The notes below the pieces were generated by a model that worked only from the letters and a program-made list of their open reading frames with translations, did not search any database and had not been told where the DNA came from. From an uncultured Collinsella sp. (GTDB taxonomy: Bacteria > Actinomycetota > Coriobacteriia > Coriobacteriales > Coriobacteriaceae): a stretch of DNA of 63,965 nt. The position numbers and the translations under genes were made by a program. Of this stretch, positions 15,106 to 24,489 are shown piece by piece (within the stretch, counting starts at the first letter, position 1; every line of letters begins with the position of its first letter). Where the stretch lies: contig CABRIC010000007.1 of NCBI GenBank assembly GCA_902470905.1, forward strand, positions 1 through 63,965, given 5' to 3'.

Positions 15106-16827
15106 TTAACGGCGAGCCGCCTTAACAAGCTCGGCAACCTTGGCGACGACCTCGTCGATCGCCACGTCCTCACGCTCGCCCGTGGCACGGTCCTTGAGCT
15201 CAACGGTGCCATTCTTAAGGCCGCGCTTGCCCAGAACCACCTGATACGGGAAGCCCATGAGGTCGTTATCGGCAAACTTAAAGCCCGGACGCTCATCGCG
15301 ATCGTCGACGACGACCTCGATACCCTCGGCACACAGGCCATCAACAATCTGCTCGCAGACGGTAGCGCACTCTTCCTTCTTGGGATCAAGCGGAATCACC
15401 GCGACCTCGTACGGGGCAACGGAGACCGGCCAGACGATGCCGTGCTCGTCGTTGTGCTGCTCCACGACGGCAGCAAGCGAGCGGGACACACCAACGCCGT
15501 AGCAGCCCATGATGAGCGGCTTCTCCTTGCCGTCCTCGTCCATAAAGGTGGCACCCATGGCCTCGGAATACTTGGTGCCCAGCTGGAAGACCTGAGAGAC
15601 CTCGATGCCGCGGGCAGCGGAGAGCGGCTTGCCGCAGTGCGGGCAGGGGTCGCCGGCGACAACGGTGACCAGATCGGCCCACTCATCGACGGTAAAGTCG
15701 CGCTCGGGGCAGGCACCGGTAAAGTGATAATCGACCTCGTTGGCACCGCAGGCCCACTGCTTGGAATCGCGCAGGCTCTCGTCGCACACCAGACGAATGC
15801 CATCGGGCAGGTTAACCGGTCCGATAAAGCCCTTGTGCAGACCGTTCGCCTGAAGCTCCTCGTCGGTCATCATGCGATAGCCCTTGCCAAAGACGTGCTC
15901 GGCCTTGCAATCGTTGAGCTCGTGATCGCCCGGAACAATGGCCACGACCGGCTTGCCCTCGGCGTCGATGAGTGCCAGCGACTTGCGCGTGCCGTTCTCG
16001 GGGAACCCAAAGAACTTAGCAACTGCCTCAATGGTGCCCATGCCCGGAGTCTCGACCTTGGTAAGCGTACCGTCGCCAGGACCCTCGGTCACGACGACCT
16101 TGGTGCTTGCCGCCTCGTCATCGGCAGCAAAGCCGCAATCGTCGCAGTAGACCAGCGGAGCCTCGCCGGCGTCGGCCAAAGCCATGTACTCAACGGAGGT
16201 ATCGCCACCGATCTCACCGGAGTCGGCAACAACGGGAAGGGCCTTGATATAGCAGCGCTCGCAGATGTTAGCGTAGGCCTGCTTCATCTTGTCATATTCC
16301 TCCTGCAGGCTCTCCTGCGTGGCGGAGAAGCTGTAGGCGTCCTTCATGATGAACTCGCGACCGCGCATCAGGCCAAAGCGGGGGCGGAACTCGTCGCGGA
16401 ACTTATCCTGGATGTGGTAGAGGTTAACGGGTAGCTGCTTGTAGGAGCGCAGCTCATTGCGCACTAGGGCCGTGACGGTCTCCTCGTGCGTGGGGCCCAG
16501 GACGAACTCGCGACCATGACGGTCGTCAAAGCGCACAAGCTCCTTGCCATAGGCGTCGATGCGGCCGGACTCGCGCCATAGCTCAGCGTCGACCATAATG
16601 GGCATCATGAGCTCCTGGGCGCCGGCGGCGTCCATCTCGTCGCGCACGATGTTCTCGATCTTGCGAATCGAGCGCCAAGCAAGCGGCAGGTAGGAATATA
16701 GACCGGCGGCCTCCTTGCGGATCATGCCGGCACGGAGCAGCAGACGGTGGCTGGCGAGCTCAGCGTCCGCCGGATCCTCTTTAAGCGTCGGCGCATAAAG
16801 CTTAGACATATACATTGCTCGGGTCAT
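15106..16827 (-). CDS. proS: Prolyl-tRNA synthetase (bacterial type)
   Basis: Charges tRNA-Pro. Class II synthetase with motif 1 around the AWRSIRKIENIVRDEMDAAGAQE segment, motif 2 RPRFGLMRGREFIMKDAYSF, an inserted editing (INS) domain in the middle (about 225-380) and a C-terminal anticodon-binding domain. 573 residues, the full bacterial type. ATG directly follows the ispG TAA, with GAGGAG 6 nt upstream. Last gene of the operon. Confidence 0.96.
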   Translation of the reverse strand: MTRAMYMSKLYAPTLKEDPADAELASHRLLLRAGMIRKEAAGLYSYLPLAWRSIRKIENIVRDEMDAAGAQELMMPIMVDAELWRESGRIDAYGKELVRFDDRHGREFVLGPTHEETVTALVRNELRSYKQLPVNLYHIQDKFRDEFRPRFGLMRGREFIMKDAYSFSATQESLQEEYDKMKQAYANICERCYIKALPVVADSGEIGGDTSVEYMALADAGEAPLVYCDDCGFAADDEAASTKVVVTEGPGDGTLTKVETPGMGTIEAVAKFFGFPENGTRKSLALIDAEGKPVVAIVPGDHELNDCKAEHVFGKGYRMMTDEELQANGLHKGFIGPVNLPDGIRLVCDESLRDSKQWACGANEVDYHFTGACPERDFTVDEWADLVTVVAGDPCPHCGKPLSAARGIEVSQVFQLGTKYSEAMGATFMDEDGKEKPLIMGCYGVGVSRSLAAVVEQHNDEHGIVWPVSVAPYEVAVIPLDPKKEECATVCEQIVDGLCAEGIEVVVDDRDERPGFKFADNDLMGFPYQVVLGKRGLKNGTVELKDRATGEREDVAIDEVVAKVAELVKAARR

Positions 16828-17910
16828 TTATTTCTCCTCAATTAGCTTGTCGACCTCGGCCATAAGCGCGTCGACAATTTGGTCCTCAGCTACTTTACCA
16901 ATGATCTGGCCATGCGAAAAGAGCAAGGCCAGACCACGTCCGCAAGCAACGCCCAGGTCGGCATCAGAAGCCTCACCGGGGCCATTAACGGCACATCCCA
17001 TAACGGCAATCGAAAGCGGCGCGGCATAGTTCTTAAGCCGCTCGGTTACTTCCTCGGCGATGGGAATCAGGTTAACCTGGCAGCGGGCGCACGTGGGGCA
17101 CGAGACAATCTCGGGACCACGGCGACGCAGGCCCAGCGACTGCAAAATTCCCCAGGCAACCGGCGGCTCCTCAACCGGATCGGCTGTGAGCGACACACGC
17201 ATGGTGTCGCCAATGCCTTCGGAAAGCAAGATACCCAAGCCTACAGAGCTCTTGATGGTGCCCTGGAGCTTGGTCCCCGCCTCCGTCACGCCCAGGTGAA
17301 GCGGAACGTGGGGAATCTCACGCGACAGGGCTCGATAGGTATCAAGCGTCGTTTGCACGCTATGGGCCTTGGCCGAAAGCACAATGTTCGTAAAGCCGCG
17401 GTCCTCAAAGTGCTTGACGAAGCGCTCGCTCGACATCACGAGCTTTTCGGGCTGCGTGAGGTCTTCGCGCTCGGCGATATCCTGCTCAAGCGAGCCCGCG
17501 TTCACGCCAATGCGAATCGCGCACCCAGCGGCGCCCGCGGCATCGATCACGGCATCGACCTTGGCCCAATCGCCAATGTTGCCGGGATTGATGCGGAGCT
17601 TGGCGGCACCGGCCTCCACAGCGCCAATGGCCAGCTTGTGGTTAAAGTGGATATCGGCAACGATTGGCACCGGAGACTCGGCACAGATGGTGCGGAAACC
17701 CTCAAGCGCGGCCTCAGTGGGCACGCTCACACGCACGATATCGCAGCCAGCCTGCGCCAACGCGCACACTTGCGCAAGCGTTGCCTGAGCATCAGCGGTA
17801 TCGGTGCAGGTCATGGATTGGACCACCACCGGCGCGCCGCCACCGATCTGCACACCGCCCACATGCACGGGGCGCGTCAACTCGCGAGGCAAAGGATGGG
17901 ATAAAGACAA
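16828..17910 (-). CDS. ispG: 4-hydroxy-3-methylbut-2-enyl diphosphate synthase IspG
   Basis: [4Fe-4S] enzyme of the non-mevalonate isoprenoid pathway that converts MEcPP to HMBPP. It has the TIM-barrel start RPVHVGGVQIGGGAPVVVQSM and C-terminal cluster Cys residues in SCPTCARC and MGCAVNGPGE. Start: TTG at 17910 (MSLSHPLPREL) with AGGGGAG 8 nt upstream; the longer open frame reads through the rseP end and has no family match. About 360 residues. The neighbours dxr and uppS belong to the same pathway and its product use. Confidence 0.95.
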   Translation of the reverse strand: MSLSHPLPRELTRPVHVGGVQIGGGAPVVVQSMTCTDTADAQATLAQVCALAQAGCDIVRVSVPTEAALEGFRTICAESPVPIVADIHFNHKLAIGAVEAGAAKLRINPGNIGDWAKVDAVIDAAGAAGCAIRIGVNAGSLEQDIAEREDLTQPEKLVMSSERFVKHFEDRGFTNIVLSAKAHSVQTTLDTYRALSREIPHVPLHLGVTEAGTKLQGTIKSSVGLGILLSEGIGDTMRVSLTADPVEEPPVAWGILQSLGLRRRGPEIVSCPTCARCQVNLIPIAEEVTERLKNYAAPLSIAVMGCAVNGPGEASDADLGVACGRGLALLFSHGQIIGKVAEDQIVDALMAEVDKLIEEK

Positions 17911-17923
17911 TCCAAACACTCCC

Positions 17924-19285
17924 CTACAGAATAAATCGAAGGATGTCGGAACGAAGCATATAGACAAACAGCAGCGCAAAGAGCGCGATGCCCACATAGC
18001 TCACAATCGTCTGGACCTTGAGCGGAAGCTCGCGGCCCACAATCTTTTGAATGATCTCGATGACCAGCTTACCGCCATCGAGTGGTGGGATGGGAAGCAG
18101 GTTCATAAAGCCAAGCGAGAACGAAATGAGGGCGGCAAACGAAAGGAATGTAGCAGGGCCGGCAGCAGCAGCCTGTGAGGACATAACGCTAATTCCCACG
18201 ATCGAGGAGGACTGATCGAGGATCTCCATCGTATGCTGCGGCTGGAGCAGGCGCATCACGCCCTCCGCTGTCTGCACGACATAGGAGAACGACAGGCGAG
18301 CCGACGTGATGGGGTCTAAACGGACCACCTGTGTAGAGGCATACACACCTAGGCGCTCGTCCTCTTTGAGCGCAACCGCGGTCGAATGCTGCTTGCCGTC
18401 ACGCTCGTACTCGATGGCGATATCGTCCTTTCCGGCAGCCTTGCCGATGGCATCGTAAACGTCCATCCAGGTAGAGCACGATACTCCGTCAACCGAAAGG
18501 ATCGCGTCGCCGCCCTCGATACCCGCCTTGGCGGCAATAGACCCCTCGTCAACCTGACCGATCACGTTGGTATCCATCGGCACGGTGACACCCGCAATAG
18601 AGTAGATGCTCATAAGCAGCAAAAAGCCCGTCAGGATATTGACGAGAATGCCCGCGAGCAGCATAAAGGCGCGCTTGAGAAAACCCTGGCCCAGATAGGT
18701 ATGCGAACGCTCTTGCGCAAGGAACTCGGCTTCGCCGCACGGCAGCTCCCACACATCGCCCTCGGTAGTCGCATGCTCTCGATCGAAACGACGGCCGTCA
18801 AAGGTGGTGTAACCCGCCGCGTCTCGCGGCAGCGTCTGATACTTGGTGGGATAGTAGCTCGGCGAGGGTTTCTCCCCTTCCTCATACCAAGGCGCGATAG
18901 AGCCCCAACCCAAGAGCAAGGCGCATGCCTCGAGCACATCCTCCTCGGATAGCTCGAGCTCGGCGGCAAGGTCGGTCACGGTCACACGACCATGACGATA
19001 GATAGCCGCGAGCACGCGATCGGCGCAGGAGACGTCGGTCGGATCCATACCGCAGATGGCAGCGTAGCCACCCAGCAGCAGCGGGGTCACGCCAAACTTG
19101 GTTCCAATGCGACGCGACGTGTAATGGATGTCAAAGCGGCACGGCAGGCCCAAAAAGAACTCGGTCACACGGACGCCGCAGGCACGCGCCGCCAAAAAGT
19201 GGCCGCCCTCGTGCAAAAACACGAGGACGGAAAGCATCAGCAGGCCCCAAAAGACCGATGAGAGAACGCTCAGAACAGTATCCAT
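17924..19285 (-). CDS. rseP: RseP-like site-2 protease with an inserted domain
   Basis: Membrane zinc protease of the M50 family that cuts transmembrane anti-sigma factors or signal-peptide remnants. The first membrane helix carries HEGGH (residues 25-29), a PDZ domain follows (about 245-320), and the last helices include NLLPIPPLDGG, the third metal ligand site. Residues of about 82-193, after GGYAAICGMDP, are an insertion with a winged-helix look (LAAIYRHGRVTVTDLAAELELS) that standard RseP lacks. The start ATG at 19285 has only a distant AAGG; TTG at 19300 is possible. Typical dxr-rseP-ispG order. Confidence 0.92.
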   Translation of the reverse strand: MDTVLSVLSSVFWGLLMLSVLVFLHEGGHFLAARACGVRVTEFFLGLPCRFDIHYTSRRIGTKFGVTPLLLGGYAAICGMDPTDVSCADRVLAAIYRHGRVTVTDLAAELELSEEDVLEACALLLGWGSIAPWYEEGEKPSPSYYPTKYQTLPRDAAGYTTFDGRRFDREHATTEGDVWELPCGEAEFLAQERSHTYLGQGFLKRAFMLLAGILVNILTGFLLLMSIYSIAGVTVPMDTNVIGQVDEGSIAAKAGIEGGDAILSVDGVSCSTWMDVYDAIGKAAGKDDIAIEYERDGKQHSTAVALKEDERLGVYASTQVVRLDPITSARLSFSYVVQTAEGVMRLLQPQHTMEILDQSSSIVGISVMSSQAAAAGPATFLSFAALISFSLGFMNLLPIPPLDGGKLVIEIIQKIVGRELPLKVQTIVSYVGIALFALLFVYMLRSDILRFIL

Positions 19286-19310
19286 AAAACGAAAAAGCAA
19301 TCCTTATGGG

Positions 19311-20498
19311 TTAGGAACGGGTTGCGGCGAGCACCTGCGCAGCCTTTTCACGCGCCCACGCATCGATGTCGCGAAGCTGCTCAAACGAATCGACCGCCTG
19401 CATATCGTGGGCATCCATGCAGGATTCCACAATGCGATCGATATCGGTAAAGCTGCAGCCATCGTGCAGGAAGGCATCGACGGCGACCTCGTTGGCGGCA
19501 TTGAGCACGCACGGCATGGTGCCACCCGTCTTGCCGGCACGTTCGGCCAGTGCCAGACAGCGGAAGGTATCCATGTCGGCAGCATCAAACGTGAGCTGCC
19601 CCAGCTCGCGGAAATCGATACGAGGCGCCGGGGTATCCCAACGCTCGGGATACGAGAACGCGAACTGGATGGGAATACGCATGTCGGAAGCACCGAGATG
19701 CGCCATCACGGAGCCGTCGGCAAACTCGACCATAGAGTGAATCTTGGACTGACGCTGCACGACCACGTTAATGAAATCGAGGTCGCAGTTAAACAGATGC
19801 ATGGCCTCAATGCGCTCCAGGCCCTTGTTCATGAGGGTGGCGGAGTCGATGGTGATCTTGGCGCCCATGGCCCACGTGGGATGTGCGAGGGCATCGGCAC
19901 GCGTCACGCGATTGAGCTCGTCGCGCGTGCGGCCAAAGAACGGACCGCCCGAGCAGGTGAGCCAAATACAATGAGCCTCGCGCGGGTTCTCCCCCAGATA
20001 GCACTGGTAGATGGCGGAGTGCTCAGAGTCGACTGGAATAAGCTGGCCCGGTTGCGCCAACGGCATAAGCAAGTCGCCACCGACGACGAGGGACTCCTTG
20101 TTGGCAAGGGCAAGGCGCTTATTCGAGGTCAAGGCCGCATGGCTCGCCTCGAGACCGGCGGCGCCCACAATAGCAACGAGCACGCAGTCGACATCGTCGC
20201 GACGCGCGAGCTCGCAAACCGCCTGCGCGCCAACGCCGAGCTTCGTTCCCTCGGGCAACTCCTGCAGCACGGCGTCATCGCCATGAGCGACATCGGCCAC
20301 GGCAACCGCCGGAACCGAGAACTCGCGGGCAGCGGCAACGAGCTCCGAGGTGCTGGAGTTAACGGACAGCGCCGTCACCTGCAGGCGATCGGCATGCTGA
20401 CGGCACACATCGAGTGCCTGGGTGCCGATAGAGCCCGTACAGCCCAGGATGGCAACACGGAGACGTCCATCGGGGCCATACGTCGTCTGGAAGGACAT
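19311..20498 (-). CDS. dxr: 1-deoxy-D-xylulose 5-phosphate reductoisomerase
   Basis: Second step of the MEP isoprenoid pathway, making MEP with NADPH and a divalent metal. NADPH site ILGCTGSIGTQAL at the N-terminus; metal and substrate sites in the PVDSEHSAIYQCYLGE and TCSGGPFFGR segments and ATLMNKGLERIEA. 395 residues. The ATG shares one base with the cdsA stop (TAATG), with GGAGG 8-9 nt upstream, so coupling is likely. Confidence 0.96.
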   Translation of the reverse strand: MSFQTTYGPDGRLRVAILGCTGSIGTQALDVCRQHADRLQVTALSVNSSTSELVAAAREFSVPAVAVADVAHGDDAVLQELPEGTKLGVGAQAVCELARRDDVDCVLVAIVGAAGLEASHAALTSNKRLALANKESLVVGGDLLMPLAQPGQLIPVDSEHSAIYQCYLGENPREAHCIWLTCSGGPFFGRTRDELNRVTRADALAHPTWAMGAKITIDSATLMNKGLERIEAMHLFNCDLDFINVVVQRQSKIHSMVEFADGSVMAHLGASDMRIPIQFAFSYPERWDTPAPRIDFRELGQLTFDAADMDTFRCLALAERAGKTGGTMPCVLNAANEVAVDAFLHDGCSFTDIDRIVESCMDAHDMQAVDSFEQLRDIDAWAREKAAQVLAATRS

Positions 20499-21397
20499 TA
20501 CAGCACGCCTCCGATCATCAGCATCAGCTGCGCGGTGATGCAACCGAAGATAAGCGAATCGCTACGGTCGAGCATGCCGCCGTGGCCCGGGATAAGGTTG
20601 CCGGAATCCTTGACGCCCACGCCACGCTTGATACGCGACTCGATGAGGTCGCCGATAACGCCCAGGACGGACACGACCACGCCGCACAGCAGCGCATAGG
20701 GCAGGCTGAGCTTATAGAAGTGCGTCGCCCACAGGATGAGCCAAATCAAAACCGAGCCCAGGATGCCGCCGACAAATCCCTCCCAGCTCTTTTTGGGAGA
20801 GATCTTGGGAACCATCTTGTGCTTACCGATACGGCTGCCCACGATGTAGGCAAACGAATCGGAGACCCAAAGGGACGCGCAAACACCCACCGAAAGCAGG
20901 GCGCCGGCAAAACCGGGCACAGCATCGCGCAGCAGCACGATAGCCGACAGCATAAAGCCAGTGTAGATGGGACCCATGAGCGTCACGGCCACATCAGAGA
21001 TGCGGGTACGCGGCGACCAAACATACCAAATGCCCACAGCGAGCATCAGGGCAAAAAGCAGGGCATTCAGCAACATCGAATCGCCCAACGCCGACAGCGG
21101 AAAGAGTACGGCGGCAGCGATACCCATGCGCTCGTTAGCCATCTTGCCATCGAGCCTCGTCATGCGGAAAAACTCATAGCAGCACAGGCCGCTCATGACA
21201 GAAACAAAGATGGCCGTGGGCACAATACCCAAAACCAGGCACAGGATAAAGACAACGGCATAGACGATACCGGCGGCGGCACGGGTGATAAAGCCGGCAA
21301 GCCACGAACCGGTGCCATTCTTCGCTGCGGGCGCTCCCGCAGCGACAGCCTTGCGCTCAGATGTCTTGGGAGCAATTGCCTTGGGACGATCGGACAC
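20498..21397 (-). CDS. cdsA: Phosphatidate cytidylyltransferase
   Basis: Integral membrane enzyme that makes CDP-diacylglycerol, the branch point for phospholipids. It has about eight membrane helices and the family signature near the C-terminus (SRIKRGVGVKDSGNLIPGHG, then GMLDRSDS). A hydrophilic, Ala/Lys-rich N-terminal stretch of about 30 residues precedes the first helix. GTG start with GAGGAGG upstream. Between uppS and dxr, in the usual order. Confidence 0.94.
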   Translation of the reverse strand: MSDRPKAIAPKTSERKAVAAGAPAAKNGTGSWLAGFITRAAAGIVYAVVFILCLVLGIVPTAIFVSVMSGLCCYEFFRMTRLDGKMANERMGIAAAVLFPLSALGDSMLLNALLFALMLAVGIWYVWSPRTRISDVAVTLMGPIYTGFMLSAIVLLRDAVPGFAGALLSVGVCASLWVSDSFAYIVGSRIGKHKMVPKISPKKSWEGFVGGILGSVLIWLILWATHFYKLSLPYALLCGVVVSVLGVIGDLIESRIKRGVGVKDSGNLIPGHGGMLDRSDSLIFGCITAQLMLMIGGVL

Positions 21398-21399
21398 GA

Positions 21400-22194
21400 T
21401 TAAGCCTCCTCGGTCTTGCTCAGTCCACCAAACCTACGGTCACGGCCCTGATAGGCCAAAATGGCGTCGACAAGGCCCCAACGATCAAAGTCGGGCCAAT
21501 AGGTATCGGTGACGTAGAACTCTGAATAAGCCACCTGCCACAGCAGATAGTTCGAAAGGCGCAGCTCACCAGAGGTGCGAATCACAAGCTCAGGATCGGG
21601 AAGACCAGCGGTATAGAGGTGGGAAGCCACCATATCGTCATCAATTGCGGCAGGATCGATCTTACCGGCGGCAGCGTCGAGTGCGATCTGACGGACAGCA
21701 CGGGTAATCTCGGCGCGCGCGCCGTAGTTGACAGCAAGCGCCAGCGTCATACCGGTGTGATGGGCGCACTCGGCAAGACCGCGTTCAAAAACGTCGCGGG
21801 TCTTCTTGGGTAGCGCGGAAATGTCGCCCAAAAAGACAACGCGAACGTTTTCGCGCTTCAGAAGCGGCAGCTCGTCGATAAACGTCTTGGCAAACAGATG
21901 CATCAAGACGTTGACCTCATGCTGCGGGCGGTTCCAGTTTTCAGTAGAAAACGCATAGGCCGAAAGCACGTCGACGCCCAGACGCACGCAGGCGGTAATA
22001 ATCTCGCGAAGGGAGACGATACCCGCCTTGTGGCCCTCGGTGCGTGCAAGACCGCGCGACGTGGCCCAACGACCGTTACCGTCCATGATGCACGAGATAT
22101 GGTGCGGAATGTTATTGAGGTCAAGGTCGGAAAAACCAACGCCCGCAGGGGCGTCGGCAAAGTACTCGACCAGTTTATGCTCGTCGTATTGCAC
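21400..22194 (-). CDS. uppS: Isoprenyl transferase (undecaprenyl diphosphate synthase)
   Basis: Cis-prenyltransferase that extends farnesyl diphosphate to the lipid carrier used for peptidoglycan. The signature HISCIMDGNGRWA with catalytic Asp is near residue 38, then FSTENWNRP, and the C-terminal ELVIRTSGELRLSNYLLWQ. 264 residues. GTG start with GGAG 7 nt upstream. Next to frr and cdsA. Confidence 0.95.
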   Translation of the reverse strand: MQYDEHKLVEYFADAPAGVGFSDLDLNNIPHHISCIMDGNGRWATSRGLARTEGHKAGIVSLREIITACVRLGVDVLSAYAFSTENWNRPQHEVNVLMHLFAKTFIDELPLLKRENVRVVFLGDISALPKKTRDVFERGLAECAHHTGMTLALAVNYGARAEITRAVRQIALDAAAGKIDPAAIDDDMVASHLYTAGLPDPELVIRTSGELRLSNYLLWQVAYSEFYVTDTYWPDFDRWGLVDAILAYQGRDRRFGGLSKTEEA

Positions 22195-22195
22195 C

Positions 22196-22732
22196 TTAGA
22201 TCTCCATGACCTCGGCTTCTTTTTCCTTCAGAAGCTCCTCGACCTTGGCGACATACTCATCAGTGTGCTTCTGGACCTTGGCCTGCTCGCGACGGACATC
22301 GTCCTCGGTGAGCTCCTCATCGCGCTCGAGCTTGTTGTTGAAGTCGCGACGGATGTTACGGATAGACACCTTGGCCTGCTCGGCGTACTCGCGGCACTCC
22401 TTGACGAGCTCGCGACGGCGCTCCTCAGTGGGAGCCGGGAACGGAAGACGGACGACGGTGCCATCGGAGTTGGGGGTAATACCCAGATCGGAAGCGCCGA
22501 TGGCCTTGACGATAGCATTGATGAGCGCCTTGTCCCACGGCTCGATGAGCAGCATGTGGGCCTCGGGGGTCTTGACAGCGGCAACCTGCGTGACCGGCGT
22601 GGGAACACCGTAATAATCGACGGTGATGTCGGACAGAATGTTGGCATTGGCGCGGCCGGTACGAACCTTGGAGAAGTTATGCTTGAGGGACTCGAGCGAC
22701 TTGTCCATATGGGCGGTGATGTTCTCTGCCAT
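22196..22732 (-). CDS. frr: Ribosome recycling factor
   Basis: Splits post-termination ribosomes together with EF-G. The conserved helix KVRTGRANANILSDITVDYYGVPTPV is near the N-terminus, and the C-terminal coiled-coil is RREQAKVQKHTDEYVAKVEELLKEKE. 178 residues, close to the usual 185. ATG with GGAGG upstream, 2 nt after pyrH. Confidence 0.96.
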   Translation of the reverse strand: MAENITAHMDKSLESLKHNFSKVRTGRANANILSDITVDYYGVPTPVTQVAAVKTPEAHMLLIEPWDKALINAIVKAIGASDLGITPNSDGTVVRLPFPAPTEERRRELVKECREYAEQAKVSIRNIRRDFNNKLERDEELTEDDVRREQAKVQKHTDEYVAKVEELLKEKEAEVMEI

Positions 22733-22734
22733 GC

Positions 22735-23457
22735 TTAATCCTCCTGATAGACGAGCGTGCCGACGGGCTCACCCGAAAGCGCGCGCTTGACGGTGTCCTC
22801 GCCATCGATGTTGAGGACCAAAATCGGCATACGGTTGTCCTGGCACAGTGCCGTAGCCGTGGAATCCATAACCTGCAGACCGCGGACGAGAACCTCGTGA
22901 TAGGTAATCTTGTCAAAACGGACGGCATCGGCGCACTTGACGGGATCCTTGTCGTAGATGCCGTCAACCTTGGTGGCTTTAATCAGAATCTCGGCGCCGA
23001 TCTCGCACGCACGAAGAGCCGCGGCGGTGTCGGTCGTAAAGTACGGATTGCCTGAACCGGCGGCAAAAATAACGACGTTGCCCTTGGAAAGGTGGTTGAT
23101 GGCGCGGCGGCGAATATAGGGCTCGCAGATCTCGTTCATCTGGATAGCGCTCATCACGCGGCAGGGAACATCGTTATGCTCGAAGGCATCCTGCAGGGCG
23201 AGCGCGTTCATAACGGTTGCCAGCATGCCCATGTAGTCGGCCTGAGCACGCTCCATGCCACCGGCAGCGCCGGCCATGCCGCGGAAAATATTGCCGCCGC
23301 CGACAACGACGCCGACCTCATGGCCAACGGCTAGCAGCTCCTTGACCTGCTTGGCAAGATGGTCGGTAACCTTGGGGTCGATGCCATATTGGCCGTCGCC
23401 CATCAGTGCTTCGCCGGAAAGCTTAAGAAGCACGCGTTTATATCGGATGTCGGACAA
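22735..23457 (-). CDS. pyrH: Uridylate kinase
   Basis: Phosphorylates UMP to UDP, linking the pyr operon product to nucleic-acid and cell-wall synthesis. Amino acid kinase fold: VLLKLSGEAL at the N-terminus, GGGNIFRG for phosphate binding and the nucleotide site TTDTAAALRACEIGAEILIKATKVDGIYD. 240 residues. It starts with TTG, fixed by AAAGGAGG 6 nt upstream. First gene of the long operon through proS. Confidence 0.95.
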   Translation of the reverse strand: MSDIRYKRVLLKLSGEALMGDGQYGIDPKVTDHLAKQVKELLAVGHEVGVVVGGGNIFRGMAGAAGGMERAQADYMGMLATVMNALALQDAFEHNDVPCRVMSAIQMNEICEPYIRRRAINHLSKGNVVIFAAGSGNPYFTTDTAAALRACEIGAEILIKATKVDGIYDKDPVKCADAVRFDKITYHEVLVRGLQVMDSTATALCQDNRMPILVLNIDGEDTVKRALSGEPVGTLVYQED

Positions 23458-23497
23458 AGCGATCCTCCTTTAATTAGACTCTCAATATGATATCAAA

Positions 23498-23513
23498 GGC
23501 TCTGATAAGAGCC
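23498..23513 (-). other. Small hairpin upstream of pyrH
   Basis: GGCTCT-TATC-AGAGCC, followed on the minus strand by TTTGAT, directly after the tsf terminator. It may lie in the pyrH leader or add to termination. Confidence 0.4.
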
Positions 23514-23552
23514 ATGAAAAAGCAGGCTGTGAGTAAAACCCACAGCCTGCTC
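23514..23552 (-). terminator. Terminator after tsf
   Basis: Minus-strand stem GAGCAGGCTGTG (with the loop region GGTTTTACT) against CACAGCCTGCT, followed by TTTTTC. Confidence 0.92.
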
Positions 23553-23574
23553 ATTACCAGCTACAAGAGCTTAT

Positions 23575-24444
23575 TTACTCGCCACGGACCAGACGGTCAA
23601 AGGCAACGACGGTAATGGTGTCGCCGAGCTCCTTGGAGACCTGCTCAGCGTACTTCTTGATGGTGAGGGAGCTGTCCTTGATGAACTCCTGCTCGGTGAG
23701 CACGGACTGCTTGTAGAACTTCTCCAGACGGCCGACAGCCATCTTCTCCTGGATAGCCTCGGGCTTACCGGACTCGGCAGCCTGAGCCATGTAGATCTGC
23801 TTCTCGTGCTCGACGGTCTCGGCCGGAACCTGATCGCGGGTAGCGCAGATCGGGGCGACGGCGGCAACCTGAAGGGCAACGTCGTGAGCGAAGGTCTTGA
23901 AGGATTCAGCCTGAGCGGTCTCAGCCTTCTCGAAGGCGAACTCGACGAGGACGCCGATCTTACCACCCATGTGGATGTAAGAAGCGAGCGCGCCGTTCTC
24001 AGCCTTGCGGGCAGCGAAGCGGGAGATCTTCATGTTCTCGCCCATGATGTGAATCATCTCGGTGAGCTCGGAGGAAACGGTCTCCTCGCCCATCGGCTTC
24101 TCGAGCAGAGCATCGACGTCAGCAGGCTCGGTGGTAGCGACAACCTCGGCGACCTTGGAAGCAAAGCCGGTGAACTTGGCGTTAGAGCCAACGAAGTCGG
24201 TCTCGCAGGAGAGCTCGAGCAGAGCGCCGGTCTTGCCATCCTCGGAGACGAACGCGGCGACAGCGCCCTCGTTGGTCTCACGGCCAGCCTTCTTGGCAGC
24301 CTTGGCAAGGCCGTTCTTACGCAGAACGTCGACAGCGGCGTCCATGTCGCCGTCAGCCTCGACGAGAGCCTTCTTGCACTCCATCATCGGGGAGTCGGTC
24401 ATCTCGCGGAGCTGCTTGACCATAGCGGCGGTAATCTGGGCCAT
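23575..24444 (-). CDS. tsf: Elongation factor Ts
   Basis: Nucleotide exchange factor for EF-Tu. The N-terminal UBA-like domain ends with the signature REMTDSPMMECKKALVEADGD, and a second signature follows (ELSCETDFVGSNAKF). 289 residues. Start MAQITAAMV has AAAGGA 7 nt upstream. Cotranscribed with rpsB as in nearly all bacteria, and ended by a strong terminator. Confidence 0.96.
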   Translation of the reverse strand: MAQITAAMVKQLREMTDSPMMECKKALVEADGDMDAAVDVLRKNGLAKAAKKAGRETNEGAVAAFVSEDGKTGALLELSCETDFVGSNAKFTGFASKVAEVVATTEPADVDALLEKPMGEETVSSELTEMIHIMGENMKISRFAARKAENGALASYIHMGGKIGVLVEFAFEKAETAQAESFKTFAHDVALQVAAVAPICATRDQVPAETVEHEKQIYMAQAAESGKPEAIQEKMAVGRLEKFYKQSVLTEQEFIKDSSLTIKKYAEQVSKELGDTITVVAFDRLVRGE

Positions 24445-24489
24445 TGTGGTTCCTTTCAAAGAGATGAAAAAGAATTAACTAAGACTGAT

